DNA of 64,000 nucleotides from the NCBI GenBank assembly GCA_947626225.1, contig CANQRH010000002.1, forward strand, positions 1 through 64,000, given 5' to 3'. Positions 1 through 8,982 of this stretch are shown here, piece by piece. Both the position numbers and the translations under genes were made by a program. The DNA comes from Candidatus Gastranaerophilales bacterium. Lineage in GTDB: Bacteria > Cyanobacteriota > Vampirovibrionia > Gastranaerophilales > Gastranaerophilaceae. A model generated the notes under the pieces. It did no database searches and was not told the DNA's origin. It worked only from the letters and a program-made list of their open reading frames with translations. How positions within the stretch are numbered: the first letter of the stretch is position 1; each line of letters starts with the position of its first letter.

Positions 1-126
1 CAATCCGGAACTGTTGAAAATCTGACAGAAGATAAAGAGATTAGTGTAGAACTAGAACAGGTTGATACCGATTCGGATACAGACAGTGACTTAGACACAG
101 ACAACGAACAGGAGATAGATAAATGA
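1..126 (+). CDS. C-terminal end of a truncated CDS with an acidic, D/S/T-rich tail (probably phage-related)
   Basis: Frame 1 is open from base 1 and reads QSGTVENLTEDKEISVELEQVDTDSDTDSDLDTDNEQEIDK, stop TGA at 124-126; the TGA overlaps the ATG of the next ORF. Confidence 0.6.
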   Translation, partial: QSGTVENLTEDKEISVELEQVDTDSDTDSDLDTDNEQEIDK

Positions 127-347
127 AAAAATTATTCACTATTTTAACTTTAATTTTACTTGCGGGAACAGCGTATGCTCAACCCCAGCAGACAATAACA
201 AATGAACAGAGCTACGCAATAATTAACCTTGAAAAAGCTCCGGCAAGCGAAAACAGGCAGTCAATTAAAAATACAAAATCTTGGTTTTGTATCAACATCA
301 TCATCAACGGCAAGATTAAAAGTAAAGCCGATGATAAGAAAGAATGA
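123..347 (+). CDS. small protein with N-terminal signal-peptide-like segment
   Basis: MKKLFTILTLILLAGTAYAQ start; ATGA overlap with the upstream CDS and overlap with the following gene. Confidence 0.55.
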   Translation: MKKLFTILTLILLAGTAYAQPQQTITNEQSYAIINLEKAPASENRQSIKNTKSWFCINIIINGKIKSKADDKKE

Positions 348-379
348 AATCGGTATTCAGTTTGTATTGGAGTTCTAAA

Positions 380-898
380 ATGTGCGAATTAAAAAAAGAA
401 GATTTTCAAACTTTTAAAGATGCTTCCGGTGCAGAATACATAATTTGGTATGAGGATGATAAATACAAAATTGCTTTTTCTGATATTCCGGACACAAGAG
501 AATTAAAGCCCAATAAAACGATTATGACAAAAAAGCAAATTGAGGACATCAAGAAAAAACCGTTCAAACTTTATAATAAAATTTGCGTATGGCTTGAAGA
601 TAAAGAAGAAGATGCGGTTTATATTTTCTATATCGATGAAGGATATAGATGGGATGGTGCAAGCATTCCTTCTTTTGCGTGGTTTATTGTCGGCTCAAAA
701 GAAGATGTAAGGTTTCAAGTTGCTTCGATGCTGCATGATATGCTTTGTGAACATCATGAGCTTGTTGCTCATGATAGGTATTTTGCAGATAAAATTTTTG
801 AAAGATGCTGTTATGTTGGCGGTACTTGCGCTTTTGTCAGATGGCTGATGTTTCATACAGTAGATAATTATCAGAAGTTTTGCGGTTGGGGGAAGTGA
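380..898 (+). CDS. DUF1353-family (phage-associated) protein
   Basis: YRWDGASIPSFAWFIVG...ASMLHDMLCEH is the DUF1353 signature; GGAG upstream of ATG 380 (ORF track starts at 344). Confidence 0.75.
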   Translation: MCELKKEDFQTFKDASGAEYIIWYEDDKYKIAFSDIPDTRELKPNKTIMTKKQIEDIKKKPFKLYNKICVWLEDKEEDAVYIFYIDEGYRWDGASIPSFAWFIVGSKEDVRFQVASMLHDMLCEHHELVAHDRYFADKIFERCCYVGGTCAFVRWLMFHTVDNYQKFCGWGK

Positions 899-1209
899 TG
901 GATATAGCAACGATAATAGCCATAGTAGCATTAATAATAACAATATTAAGTAATGTAGTTTCTATTGCAATATATTCTGCTCGGCAATCGGCAGGGCTTG
1001 AAGCATTAAAAGCTTCTTTTAAAGAATTTAAAAAAGATATACAAGAAAAAATAAAAGAAGCTCGGCAGCATACAGACGAACATATAAAAAGGCTTGAAGA
1101 AAAACAGGATAAACATAATTCCGTAATTGAGAGAATGGCGATTGTTGAGCAGTCTGTTAAGTCTGCTCATCACAGAATTGATGATATAAAAGGGGGCAAA
1201 AAATGTTAA
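898..1209 (+). CDS. holin-like / membrane-anchored coiled-coil protein
   Basis: One N-terminal TM segment (IATIIAIVALIITILSNVVSIAIY) followed by a charged coiled coil; start codon overlaps the previous stop; lies between DUF1353 and a peptidase. Confidence 0.5.
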   Translation: MDIATIIAIVALIITILSNVVSIAIYSARQSAGLEALKASFKEFKKDIQEKIKEARQHTDEHIKRLEEKQDKHNSVIERMAIVEQSVKSAHHRIDDIKGGKKC

Positions 1210-1640
1210 ATTTTACAATGTCTGAACTCATACACTCTGACACAGCGGTCAAGTACAATATAAACAATATGCCGGATATAAACAGTTTAGATAATATGCT
1301 TTATCTTATAATATTTTGTTTGCAGCCGCTAAGAGAATTATTAAAAAAACCGATAATTATAACCAACTGTTTTAGATCTTCCGCATTATGGACTAAATTA
1401 TATCAGCTTGGGTATAAGCCTTCTAAAACTTCTCAACATCTTAAAGGACAGGCAGCAGATATAAAAGTTAATGGAATGACACAGCAACAGCTTTTTGAAT
1501 TTGTAAAAAATTCCGGTATTGAATACGATCAACTGATATGGGAGCAAGATAATAATTGTGTCCATGTTAGTTATGCCAAAGATAAAAACCGGAGAGAAAC
1601 TTTAATAAGAGATACAAAAGGTAATTATAGAAAAGTTTAA
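1203..1640 (+). CDS. M15-family D,D-peptidase (endolysin-like)
   Basis: CFRSSALWTKL...SQHLKGQAADIKV...GIEYDQLIWE...CVHVSY resembles Peptidase_M15A (SxHxxGxAxD and WxHxS-type motifs). Confidence 0.8.
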   Translation: MLNFTMSELIHSDTAVKYNINNMPDINSLDNMLYLIIFCLQPLRELLKKPIIITNCFRSSALWTKLYQLGYKPSKTSQHLKGQAADIKVNGMTQQQLFEFVKNSGIEYDQLIWEQDNNCVHVSYAKDKNRRETLIRDTKGNYRKV

Positions 1641-1684
1641 AATTAAATTCTTCGTTGTTTCATTTACCTCTTTTGTTGTCGAGG

Positions 1685-1717
1685 AAAGCTCTTGCAGAAA
1701 TGCGAGAGCTTTTTTAT
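1685..1717 (+). terminator. intrinsic terminator
   Basis: AAAGCTCTTGCA-gaaa-TGCGAGAGCTTTTTT directly after the peptidase gene. Confidence 0.8.
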
Positions 1718-1741
1718 ATTTAATTTTTCTTAACTGTACAC

Positions 1742-1769
1742 TTGAAAAATAATAGAAATAGTTTATAAT
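1742..1769 (+). promoter_or_regulatory. sigma70-like promoter for a candidate small RNA
   Basis: TTGAAA (1742-1747), 16 nt spacer, TATAAT (1764-1769). Confidence 0.6.
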
Positions 1770-1774
1770 AAGAG

Positions 1775-1876
1775 TAGGGAGAGGGTATCCCTCAATACCC
1801 TCTATGCAGACCCTACAACAATGATGAAATAATTAGTAAAATGTGTCCTATGATGCTAAGGGCACATTTTATTTTG
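1775..1876 (+). ncRNA. candidate small RNA with 5' nested hairpin and intrinsic terminator
   Basis: Downstream of the promoter: GTAGGG[AGAGGGTATccctcaATACCCTCT]atgcagaCCCTAC, a single-stranded-looking A-rich linker, then terminator AAAATGTGTCC...GGGCACATTTTATTTT. Confidence 0.55.
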
Positions 1877-2141
1877 TGTCTAATTTCTTCAATCATAGTT
1901 ATAATCACCCCCTTTCGTACACCTTATGCAGAAAAGTTCGTTGTGCGTGAAAAGGCGGTCAGGTCTGTTCTACTCTCGGCATTAATGCCAAAAGTTTTTA
2001 TTTTAAATTTTAAAATGTGCAATTTAATTTACTTTTATACTAACATATAAATAAACTTTTACAAAGTTCATGCGGCTTGTAATTTTTCAATTCTTCTGAA
2101 AATAGCTTGACATTCTTCATTGTCTATAATATTAAATATGT

Positions 2142-2213
2142 TGTGGAGCGGTTCGGAAATTAACCCGTTACCCGCCCCATTTTCAAAAGACGTTTCTGAA
2201 ACGTCTTTTTTTG
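2142..2213 (+). ncRNA. second candidate small RNA ending in a strong terminator
   Basis: Possible TTGACA (2107) / TATTAA (2130) promoter, then GGAGCGG...CCCGCCCC and terminator AAAAGACGTTTctgAAACGTCTTTTTTT (2185-2212). Confidence 0.4.
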
Positions 2214-2242
2214 TTGTTGTTAACTGAGTATTTATAATAATA

Positions 2243-2396
2243 GTAGGTCGGCTTTACTAATCCGGCAACATAAAGAAACAATGAGTTCGTAAGATGGGTG
2301 AAATGACAATTGTTTCATCCATCCTACTTTCTGCCCCTTGATATTAAGGAGTCTTTTAAGTATTCTAATATTGTCGGTTTAGTAAAACTGACCTAC
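2243..2396. repeat. cluster of REP-like hairpins (BIME-like)
   Basis: GTAGGTCGGCTTTACTAATCCGGC (2243-2266, +), GTAAGATGGGTGAAATGACAATTGTTTCATCCATCCTAC (2289-2327), GTCGGTTTAGTAAAACTGACCTAC (2373-2396, REP on -). Confidence 0.65.
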
Positions 2397-2522
2397 CTAC
2401 TGATTGCTAAGGTTGAAAAACTCGAAGACTGCCCTGCAGATTTTTTGAAATTTGCCAAACAGCATAATTTACCAATTATATTAATGAACCCGGTACACGA
2501 ATAAACGCGGAAATCATTCGTG

Positions 2523-4073
2523 TTAAGGATTTTTAGAAACACCATCCGGACTTGTACTCAAAATTTTCAAGACTTCTTCTCTTGTCTCCGGAGACAAGTG
2601 ACTTGCAACAGATGCCATTTTGGTTTTAAGATACGGATCGTCAATTTTTTTTGCAAGTTTTAGTGCCGCATAATCTTGATATTCGGAAGGCAAATAGCTA
2701 AACTTCCATAATAATCTGTCTTGTAGTGCATAGTTTTGAATATTTGTCAGTTTTGTATATTGTTGTTTAATTTTGTTTGTAGGAAGAAGATGAACAAAAC
2801 TTGCAAGATGTTCAACAGTTTCCGGCATTGCGTATTTTTCGGCAATCATATAATATTCATAAATATATTCGGGAATTATTTCCATCAGGGAAGTATTGAT
2901 ATCATCTTGAATATCTTCCAATTTTGTATTTTCGTTTTTTCGTTTTGCCAATAGCGGAATTTCGTTAAACAAAATAATTTGAGTAACTTTATCATCTGTT
3001 TGAACAAGTTTTTCAAAATATCTTACGGCATCTTCATGCGGCAGGTATTTTAAAACATAACCCAGTGCCTGATTAACTTTTGGCAGGTCTCGCTCAATAC
3101 ACTTATCAATATAGAAATTTTTGTTATTCATATATTTAATTCCCAGAGCAAGTCCGGCTATTTTACTTTCGGGGTTGTTACGTTGTCTGAAATTATTATC
3201 CCAAAATACAATACGTTCATCGGGAGATAATGCTTTCAATTTTTCCAAATAAGCACGAGCGACTTTGTCGCCGTTTTTCAATCTGTTTACAACCCTCATT
3301 CCGCCGTAATCGTAATTGTAACCTTTAATTCTGTTATAACCGTTTAAAGGCCCGGCTTTTTCTTCATCTGTACATTTTATTCCGTATTTATATTCCGGTA
3401 TAATTCTTTTTGGAACTCTTACGTCTTCATCAAGATATTTACTAACAATAAATCCTGATTTAAAACTTGCAAAAAAGAATTTGCCTCTGTGTGTGTCATG
3501 TCCTTCATGTTCACGCCAATACATACCATTATTTATCTCGGCATAACATCCGTGACTTTTAAACGGCTGCCAATCCTTTCCCTTTACCTGGTGAAAAACT
3601 TTTATTACAAATTCGTCTTCGGTCTCCGGATCATATAATCCTTCGAGTTTGAAAACTTTGCCTTTTCCGCCTTGGTCAATGTATCTCAAATTTATATCAT
3701 CATCCCATTTTGAAATTATGTTATATTTTCTGAAAACATCAGTTAAAATTTTATTAACACTTTCGGGACGATGACGTTTTGAAACATCAAAAAAGAACTC
3801 ACCTTGAGGGTTATAATCTCTTATTTCCTCGGTAACTTTATCAAAGGCATCAAAAATTTCTCTTATTGCGGCTCTTTTATTATCAGCCGGTAATTTTTTG
3901 AAAATAAAATTTGGCAATTGACCAACAACAGGATAAGTATTCGGATGAGCTTGCAAAATTTCGTCAATATCTTTTTGACCGTCAAGATATATTCTGTTTT
4001 TCATTTTCTTTGTTAAACCGTTGAAATTAGCCGGATAAGTCAGCCCACCCCCCTGATTGATTGGAATGTACAT
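2523..4073 (-). CDS. kinase-like N-terminal domain plus HEAT-like C-terminal region, hypothetical
   Basis: Glycine-rich loop DQGGKGKVFKL, FVIKVFH (VAIK-like), YDYGGM (DFG-like), then helical repeat-like C-terminus; start MYIPINQGGG preceded by AAGGAG (ORF track starts upstream at 4184). Confidence 0.5.
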   Translation of the reverse strand: MYIPINQGGGLTYPANFNGLTKKMKNRIYLDGQKDIDEILQAHPNTYPVVGQLPNFIFKKLPADNKRAAIREIFDAFDKVTEEIRDYNPQGEFFFDVSKRHRPESVNKILTDVFRKYNIISKWDDDINLRYIDQGGKGKVFKLEGLYDPETEDEFVIKVFHQVKGKDWQPFKSHGCYAEINNGMYWREHEGHDTHRGKFFFASFKSGFIVSKYLDEDVRVPKRIIPEYKYGIKCTDEEKAGPLNGYNRIKGYNYDYGGMRVVNRLKNGDKVARAYLEKLKALSPDERIVFWDNNFRQRNNPESKIAGLALGIKYMNNKNFYIDKCIERDLPKVNQALGYVLKYLPHEDAVRYFEKLVQTDDKVTQIILFNEIPLLAKRKNENTKLEDIQDDINTSLMEIIPEYIYEYYMIAEKYAMPETVEHLASFVHLLPTNKIKQQYTKLTNIQNYALQDRLLWKFSYLPSEYQDYAALKLAKKIDDPYLKTKMASVASHLSPETREEVLKILSTSPDGVSKNP

Positions 4074-4208
4074 ATTATTATTCTCCTTTTTGTGTAGTAA
4101 AAATCGAACATTATTTTTTTTGCCGTAATTTTTACAATTTTTTACAATCAAATTTATTCCACAGGCGTAAGTTATGTTTTGCATAAAATAATGCCGTATA
4201 ATAATGTT

Positions 4209-4655
4209 TTAAAAAGCCTTTTCGAGAAGTAAAAGTTTTCGTTTTATCTCAAGACCGCCCGCATAGCCTGTCAAACTTCCGTCGGAGCCGATTACTCTGT
4301 GACAGGGAATTATTATCGGAACAGGATTTTTATTGTTTGCCATTCCTACCGCACGATATGCTTTTTCGCTGCCAATAATACCGGCAAGCTTTTTGTACGT
4401 TACGGTTTTTCCGTACGGTATTTTTAAAAGAGCTTTCCAAACCCGCATTTGAAATTCCGTACCTTTTGGATTTAAGGGGATATCAAAAATTTTTCTCCTG
4501 CCTTGAAAGTATTCATCCAGCTGCTTTTTTACCAGTTTTATAAATTCCGTTTCTTTTATTTCACCTTTAAGCTCGTTAAAAGAAATCCTTACAAGCGAGT
4601 TATTTTCCGCCTCTATCCAAAGTTTTCCCGTTTCAAATTCATAAGCAAAAATCAT
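4209..4655 (-). CDS. ogt: methylated-DNA--protein-cysteine S-methyltransferase
   Basis: [33 protein letters not shown] active-site motif. Confidence 0.9.
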   Translation of the reverse strand: MIFAYEFETGKLWIEAENNSLVRISFNELKGEIKETEFIKLVKKQLDEYFQGRRKIFDIPLNPKGTEFQMRVWKALLKIPYGKTVTYKKLAGIIGSEKAYRAVGMANNKNPVPIIIPCHRVIGSDGSLTGYAGGLEIKRKLLLLEKAF

Positions 4656-5278
4656 GATTCTTTCAAGTGTTTAATATGTCTGTATACATAAATTATGCCT
4701 AAAATGCCGAAAATTAAGACAATTCCGATATCAAATTTGTGCCACAGATGTTTAAAAGCGTCCATATTTTGTCCGAGTTTAACACCTGCATATACCAGAA
4801 CGTAACTCCATACAAGCGAACCTAAAAATGTGAGTGTAAAAAATATCCGTTTTCTTGCCCTTAAAATTCCAGCGGGAAGGGAAATAAAAGTTCTTACCAC
4901 AGGCAACATCCTGCATAAGAAAAAAGCCCAATCTCCGTATTTTTCAACCCATTTGTCCGCTTCTTCAAGGTCTTTATGAGAAATTAAAAAATATTTACCG
5001 TATTTTTCGATAAATTTACGTCCGCCGAAATACCCGAGATAATATGAAGGGATTGAACCCAAAACACAACCGATTGCACCTGCAATTGCGGCAACATGAA
5101 AATTCATTTCACCTTTACTTACAATATAACCGGCAAAAGGCAGAACGGCTTCCGACGGAAGCGGTATATTACAGGATTCTATTGCCATTAAAAGTGCTAT
5201 CCCGCAGGCTCCCATTGATGTAATGATGTGTTCAATACAGTTTATTAAAGTTATAAGTATAGAATTTAAAAGTTCCAT
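4652..5278 (-). CDS. DedA/SNARE-associated family membrane protein
   Basis: E..(N)[19 protein letters not shown] and [19 protein letters not shown] motifs typical of DedA. Confidence 0.88.
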   Translation of the reverse strand: MELLNSILITLINCIEHIITSMGACGIALLMAIESCNIPLPSEAVLPFAGYIVSKGEMNFHVAAIAGAIGCVLGSIPSYYLGYFGGRKFIEKYGKYFLISHKDLEEADKWVEKYGDWAFFLCRMLPVVRTFISLPAGILRARKRIFFTLTFLGSLVWSYVLVYAGVKLGQNMDAFKHLWHKFDIGIVLIFGILGIIYVYRHIKHLKES

Positions 5279-5281
5279 TAA

Positions 5282-7543
5282 TTACTCCCAGTTATATTTC
5301 GGTATAACAAATACTTCGTTATTTGCATCTTTGTTCACAAATTCCAGATAGTATTCCATAGCCTTATCTTTTGCGGAATTATAGAAGTTATCGTCAATAA
5401 ATCTTTTATGGAATTCGTTTCTGTCACCGGAATAGTTGCCCAAAACATTTGCATACGTTTCTATTGAAGCCTTGTCTGTTCCGCCTCCGTAGGCTTTTGT
5501 TTTTGCATCGGTACCGGACGGTCTGATTTCTATGTATTTGTCTGAAAATTCAATATATGTTCCGTCACCCGCAAACTTCACGGATACAATATTATCAAAC
5601 ATCAAACTTCTGAACGTATTGTTAAGCACAAGTTTTATATCATCCGGTTTCATTTTCCCTTCTTTTAAGGCAATTGCCATTGAAAGATAGAACAAATCGT
5701 TTTTGGTACGCTGTTCTTCACCCGCTTTTTTGGCTTCTTTCAGTTTGTTAATATCAGGTTCGGATTCGTTGTAGTATGCAATATCCGCTCTTGTATCAAA
5801 TCTTCCCGCAATTTCGTTTTCTTCAAATATTTTTATTAAATATTCGGAAAGCGGGGTGTTTTTGAGTTTGGCGATAAGAGCGGATGCAACTATAATTGCT
5901 TCCGTTGCACTCTTTTCACGCATTGCAATAGCTTTTCTTCCCGCAAAAGAGGTTATTAAATCTTCCGTACCCATAATCATTCCGCCGGATTCCTCTCCCG
6001 CAAACAGCAATCGGGGATTTATTCCGAGATTAATTTCCTTTCCGAATACGTCATTTATAATAACTTCTTCATCCGGAGCTTTTTTTATTTTAAGTTCAAC
6101 TTTTTTCATTATGTTTGCAATTTCCTTGAAACCTACAGGAACGTTGACTGTTTTTACATCCTGTTTTTGTGCCCATTCATCCCAAGAAATTGCTGATGCC
6201 GTTGTTTTTATAATAAATCTGGGGTGGTTTTTCCATAAATTTTGAGATTTTAACTGTTTTGCCCTAAAATCCATAAGCATTAAAAATGCCTGATTAGCCG
6301 TAAAAACGGTTAAAACGGTATTGTGATTTAATTTTATATAATCAATACCCGCTTCCTCAAGTGCTGTAACGGCATTCGCACTTTCGGTCTGCGCAATTGT
6401 AAGTCTGTCATGATCGGGATCGGTGATTAATACAACCGTGCCTTCCGGCATGTTTTTCAGTTTTTCATCGTAGTTCATTGTTTCTATGACAGGGAAAAAT
6501 TTCTCTCCCGTTGGCTTTTTCGCCGTTACCGTTGCATCTACCGAATAATCGTAAAAAGCTTTTTCACCTTTGGGTGTATGATCGTATTTACCGATAGAAC
6601 GGAAAAACGGATCTTCTTCCGTATTGAACCATACGTATTTTCCGTCAATGCCCAGTTTTTTTAACACTCTGCTCAAAGTTCTGTAAGCCGAACCGCCGAC
6701 ATTTTCTATTACAATTTTTCCCTTCAGACTGTTAATTAAATCAAGGTTCGTATCTTTTGCAACACCTGATTTCAAATATTCCGTGTAAAGGTTCACGCCG
6801 TCATCGTATTTTGCCAAAGTTTTATCGTCAATAAGTTTGTCATCCGCTGCGGAAAATTTAATTTCGTAACTTCCTTTCTTTTCGGTAATATCAAATATTT
6901 CCTGTATTTTATTTACAAATTCCATTGATTCTTCGGGAAGATACTGACTTCCTTGCGAGTTTAAATCCTTTGTAGCGTTTTTAACTGATATGCCGTGGCT
7001 TGAGGTTATGTATTCTCCTCCGATTAGGTCAAGCTTAAACGCTAAAAATGAGGCAAGCCAAATGGGTATGGTCTTTTTGCCTTTCGGGAGCAGTGTTCTT
7101 ATACCCTGTGCCGCCTGTATTCTTGCAATTGCATCAAGATACAGTTGGGAATTATATCTGACTTCACGTCCTGCTATTTTTATAATTTCGTTTCCTTTAT
7201 ATTTTTCTTTTGCAACGAGCGATTTAGCTAAAGTTGCCAGTACAACGCCAATCAGGTTAATCGGGAATCTGGTATCCTGCGGGTAGAGAATGTTTTGCGG
7301 GCCTCTTATGCCGGCTGTCGAAACTTTAGCTTCCTTTGCATAGTTATCAAGCCATTCTTTAAGATTTAATCCTTCCGGATTTTTTTTCTTATCATATGGT
7401 TGAAGGTGTTCTCTTTTAAGAATAAATGAAAATTCTTTTTCGTCAGATAAATCAATAAGATTCAGTTTTTTAACATAGTCAGGCGTTTTTTCTTCTACAC
7501 TTTTAAAAAGTTCATTTTCCAGCTCAATTTCCGATGTTTTCAT
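5282..7543 (-). CDS. phosphoglucomutase/phosphomannomutase family protein (large variant)
   Basis: DPDHDR metal loop, GEESGG sugar loop, RPSGTDAKTKAYGGG phosphate loop; TSSHGIS at the phosphoserine position. Confidence 0.85.
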   Translation of the reverse strand: MKTSEIELENELFKSVEEKTPDYVKKLNLIDLSDEKEFSFILKREHLQPYDKKKNPEGLNLKEWLDNYAKEAKVSTAGIRGPQNILYPQDTRFPINLIGVVLATLAKSLVAKEKYKGNEIIKIAGREVRYNSQLYLDAIARIQAAQGIRTLLPKGKKTIPIWLASFLAFKLDLIGGEYITSSHGISVKNATKDLNSQGSQYLPEESMEFVNKIQEIFDITEKKGSYEIKFSAADDKLIDDKTLAKYDDGVNLYTEYLKSGVAKDTNLDLINSLKGKIVIENVGGSAYRTLSRVLKKLGIDGKYVWFNTEEDPFFRSIGKYDHTPKGEKAFYDYSVDATVTAKKPTGEKFFPVIETMNYDEKLKNMPEGTVVLITDPDHDRLTIAQTESANAVTALEEAGIDYIKLNHNTVLTVFTANQAFLMLMDFRAKQLKSQNLWKNHPRFIIKTTASAISWDEWAQKQDVKTVNVPVGFKEIANIMKKVELKIKKAPDEEVIINDVFGKEINLGINPRLLFAGEESGGMIMGTEDLITSFAGRKAIAMREKSATEAIIVASALIAKLKNTPLSEYLIKIFEENEIAGRFDTRADIAYYNESEPDINKLKEAKKAGEEQRTKNDLFYLSMAIALKEGKMKPDDIKLVLNNTFRSLMFDNIVSVKFAGDGTYIEFSDKYIEIRPSGTDAKTKAYGGGTDKASIETYANVLGNYSGDRNEFHKRFIDDNFYNSAKDKAMEYYLEFVNKDANNEVFVIPKYNWE

Positions 7544-7628
7544 AATACACTCTCCCCTGAATAAATTTTATATTAAAAACTTGTATTGTGCAATGTTTAA
7601 ATATATAATAATATTACAGGAGAAATTA

Positions 7629-8306
7629 ATGATTTGGGATAAAGATAAAAATTACACGGCCAGAAAAGCAAGTCAATTTAATGTTTACAGAGCTGTTTTT
7701 CAGTTTATTATCTGCAAAATATTTTATAAGCTCCGTTTGAAACTGGTTTATCGTATTGAGGTTGAAGGATTGGAAAATGTTCCTAAAGATAATGAATATA
7801 TAGTTTGCGCAAATCATCTTTCCACTCTGGATCCTCCCATGCTTGCATCGATATTGCCTCATCCCGTTTCGTTTATGGCAAAACAGGAGTTGTTTAATAT
7901 TCCGTTTTTAAGGTGGTGGATAGATTGGCTCGGTTCTTTTGCCGTTAACAGGGAAAGCCTTGCTCCTTCCACCGTAAAAACCGTTATGGAAATAAAGAAA
8001 AGTAAATGGGTTTTTGGTATTTTTCCTCAAGGTACGAGGGGAGAAGTCGGAACAATTACCGGTGTTACAAAGACTTTTGCGGGATTTGCAAAAATTACCA
8101 AATGTGCGGTTTTGCCGATAGGAATAACCGGAACGCAGGAGGCCAGACACCTGCCGTTTTCAGGTAAAATTAAAGTCAGGATAGGTAAACCTATCCCTTA
8201 TGATGATAATCCCGATGTTGTAGTTGAAAAGTGGATTGAAGAAATCCAAAAACTTACGGGTTTTAAATATGTGGAAGAAAATTCAGGAGTTGAGAATGGC
8301 ATCTAA
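7629..8306 (+). CDS. plsC: 1-acyl-sn-glycerol-3-phosphate acyltransferase
   Basis: ANHLSTLDPP (NHxxxxD) and FPQGTRG motifs; ATG 7629 preceded by AGGAG. Confidence 0.87.
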   Translation: MIWDKDKNYTARKASQFNVYRAVFQFIICKIFYKLRLKLVYRIEVEGLENVPKDNEYIVCANHLSTLDPPMLASILPHPVSFMAKQELFNIPFLRWWIDWLGSFAVNRESLAPSTVKTVMEIKKSKWVFGIFPQGTRGEVGTITGVTKTFAGFAKITKCAVLPIGITGTQEARHLPFSGKIKVRIGKPIPYDDNPDVVVEKWIEEIQKLTGFKYVEENSGVENGI

Positions 8307-8982
8307 AGAAAGAAATTATAACAGAAGATATCCGAAAGAGTACAATATTTTCCGAACAGCTTTCTATTACGGTTTTTTGTATGTTGTCGTAATTCCGTTT
8401 ATGAAAATTTTCTATGATTACAAAATCACCGGCAGAGAAAATTTGCCGACAAAAGCAAAGAGCGGAAAATTTATTTATACCGCAAACCATGTTTCCCACT
8501 TTGATCCGCCCATGGTGACTATGGCTTGCAACCGTCCCATAGCTTATATGGCAAAAAAAGAGCTGTTTCAAAAAGGTGATAAGTTTGAATGGCTTGTTAA
8601 AAGGTTGGGTGCATTTGCCGTTGACAGAACTAAACCTGAAATAGCCACATTTAAGACTGTTAAAGATATTTTATCCACAAGCTGGTCTTTGGGGGTTTTC
8701 CCGCAAGGCGGAATAAGGCCTTACGGTTCCGAACTTTCAGATTTGAAAAAAGGTTTTATAGTTATTGCAAAAAATGCTAAAGCGGATATTGTTCCCGTTG
8801 CTATTGCAGACTTTACGGGCTATCCGAAGCTGAAACCTTTTACAAGGAGAAAAGTTCATCTGCATGTGGGCAAACCTATATCTTACAAACTAAGCGAAGA
8901 TGAAATTATAAGCGAATGGTGCAGACAAATTACCGAATATGCGGATTATACAAACAGCCTTGGCGAGGCCGTAAAATCTTAA
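8296..8982 (+). CDS. 1-acyl-sn-glycerol-3-phosphate acyltransferase paralog
   Basis: ANHVSHFDPP and FPQGGIRP motifs; ATG 8296 preceded by CAGGAG; overlaps the upstream paralog. Confidence 0.85.
   Translation: MASKERNYNRRYPKEYNIFRTAFYYGFLYVVVIPFMKIFYDYKITGRENLPTKAKSGKFIYTANHVSHFDPPMVTMACNRPIAYMAKKELFQKGDKFEWLVKRLGAFAVDRTKPEIATFKTVKDILSTSWSLGVFPQGGIRPYGSELSDLKKGFIVIAKNAKADIVPVAIADFTGYPKLKPFTRRKVHLHVGKPISYKLSEDEIISEWCRQITEYADYTNSLGEAVKS

Noticed and set aside
1841-2050. 69-aa ORF in the post-phage gap
   Set aside because: Its start lies within the terminator of the candidate sRNA; no SD and no protein-like composition.
1-2300. Full prophage with attachment site
   Set aside because: Only the lysis-type end is inside the window; no integrase, tRNA or clear direct-repeat att site visible, so boundaries cannot be claimed.
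2310-2504. 64-aa ORF
   Set aside because: Begins inside REP hairpins with no SD. The last ~30 codons (AKVEKLEDCPADFLKFAKQHNLPIILMNPVHE) look protein-like and might be a gene remnant, but this cannot be supported further.
5856-6245. 129-aa ORF antisense to the phosphohexomutase gene (also 6990-7286)
   Set aside because: Antisense shadow ORFs in a well-supported coding sequence, Ser/Ile/Phe-rich composition typical of reverse-frame translation.
7629-8982. Tandem plsC paralogs as a new lipid pathway
   Set aside because: Adjacent acyltransferase paralogs are common; nothing in the motifs indicates a new activity.
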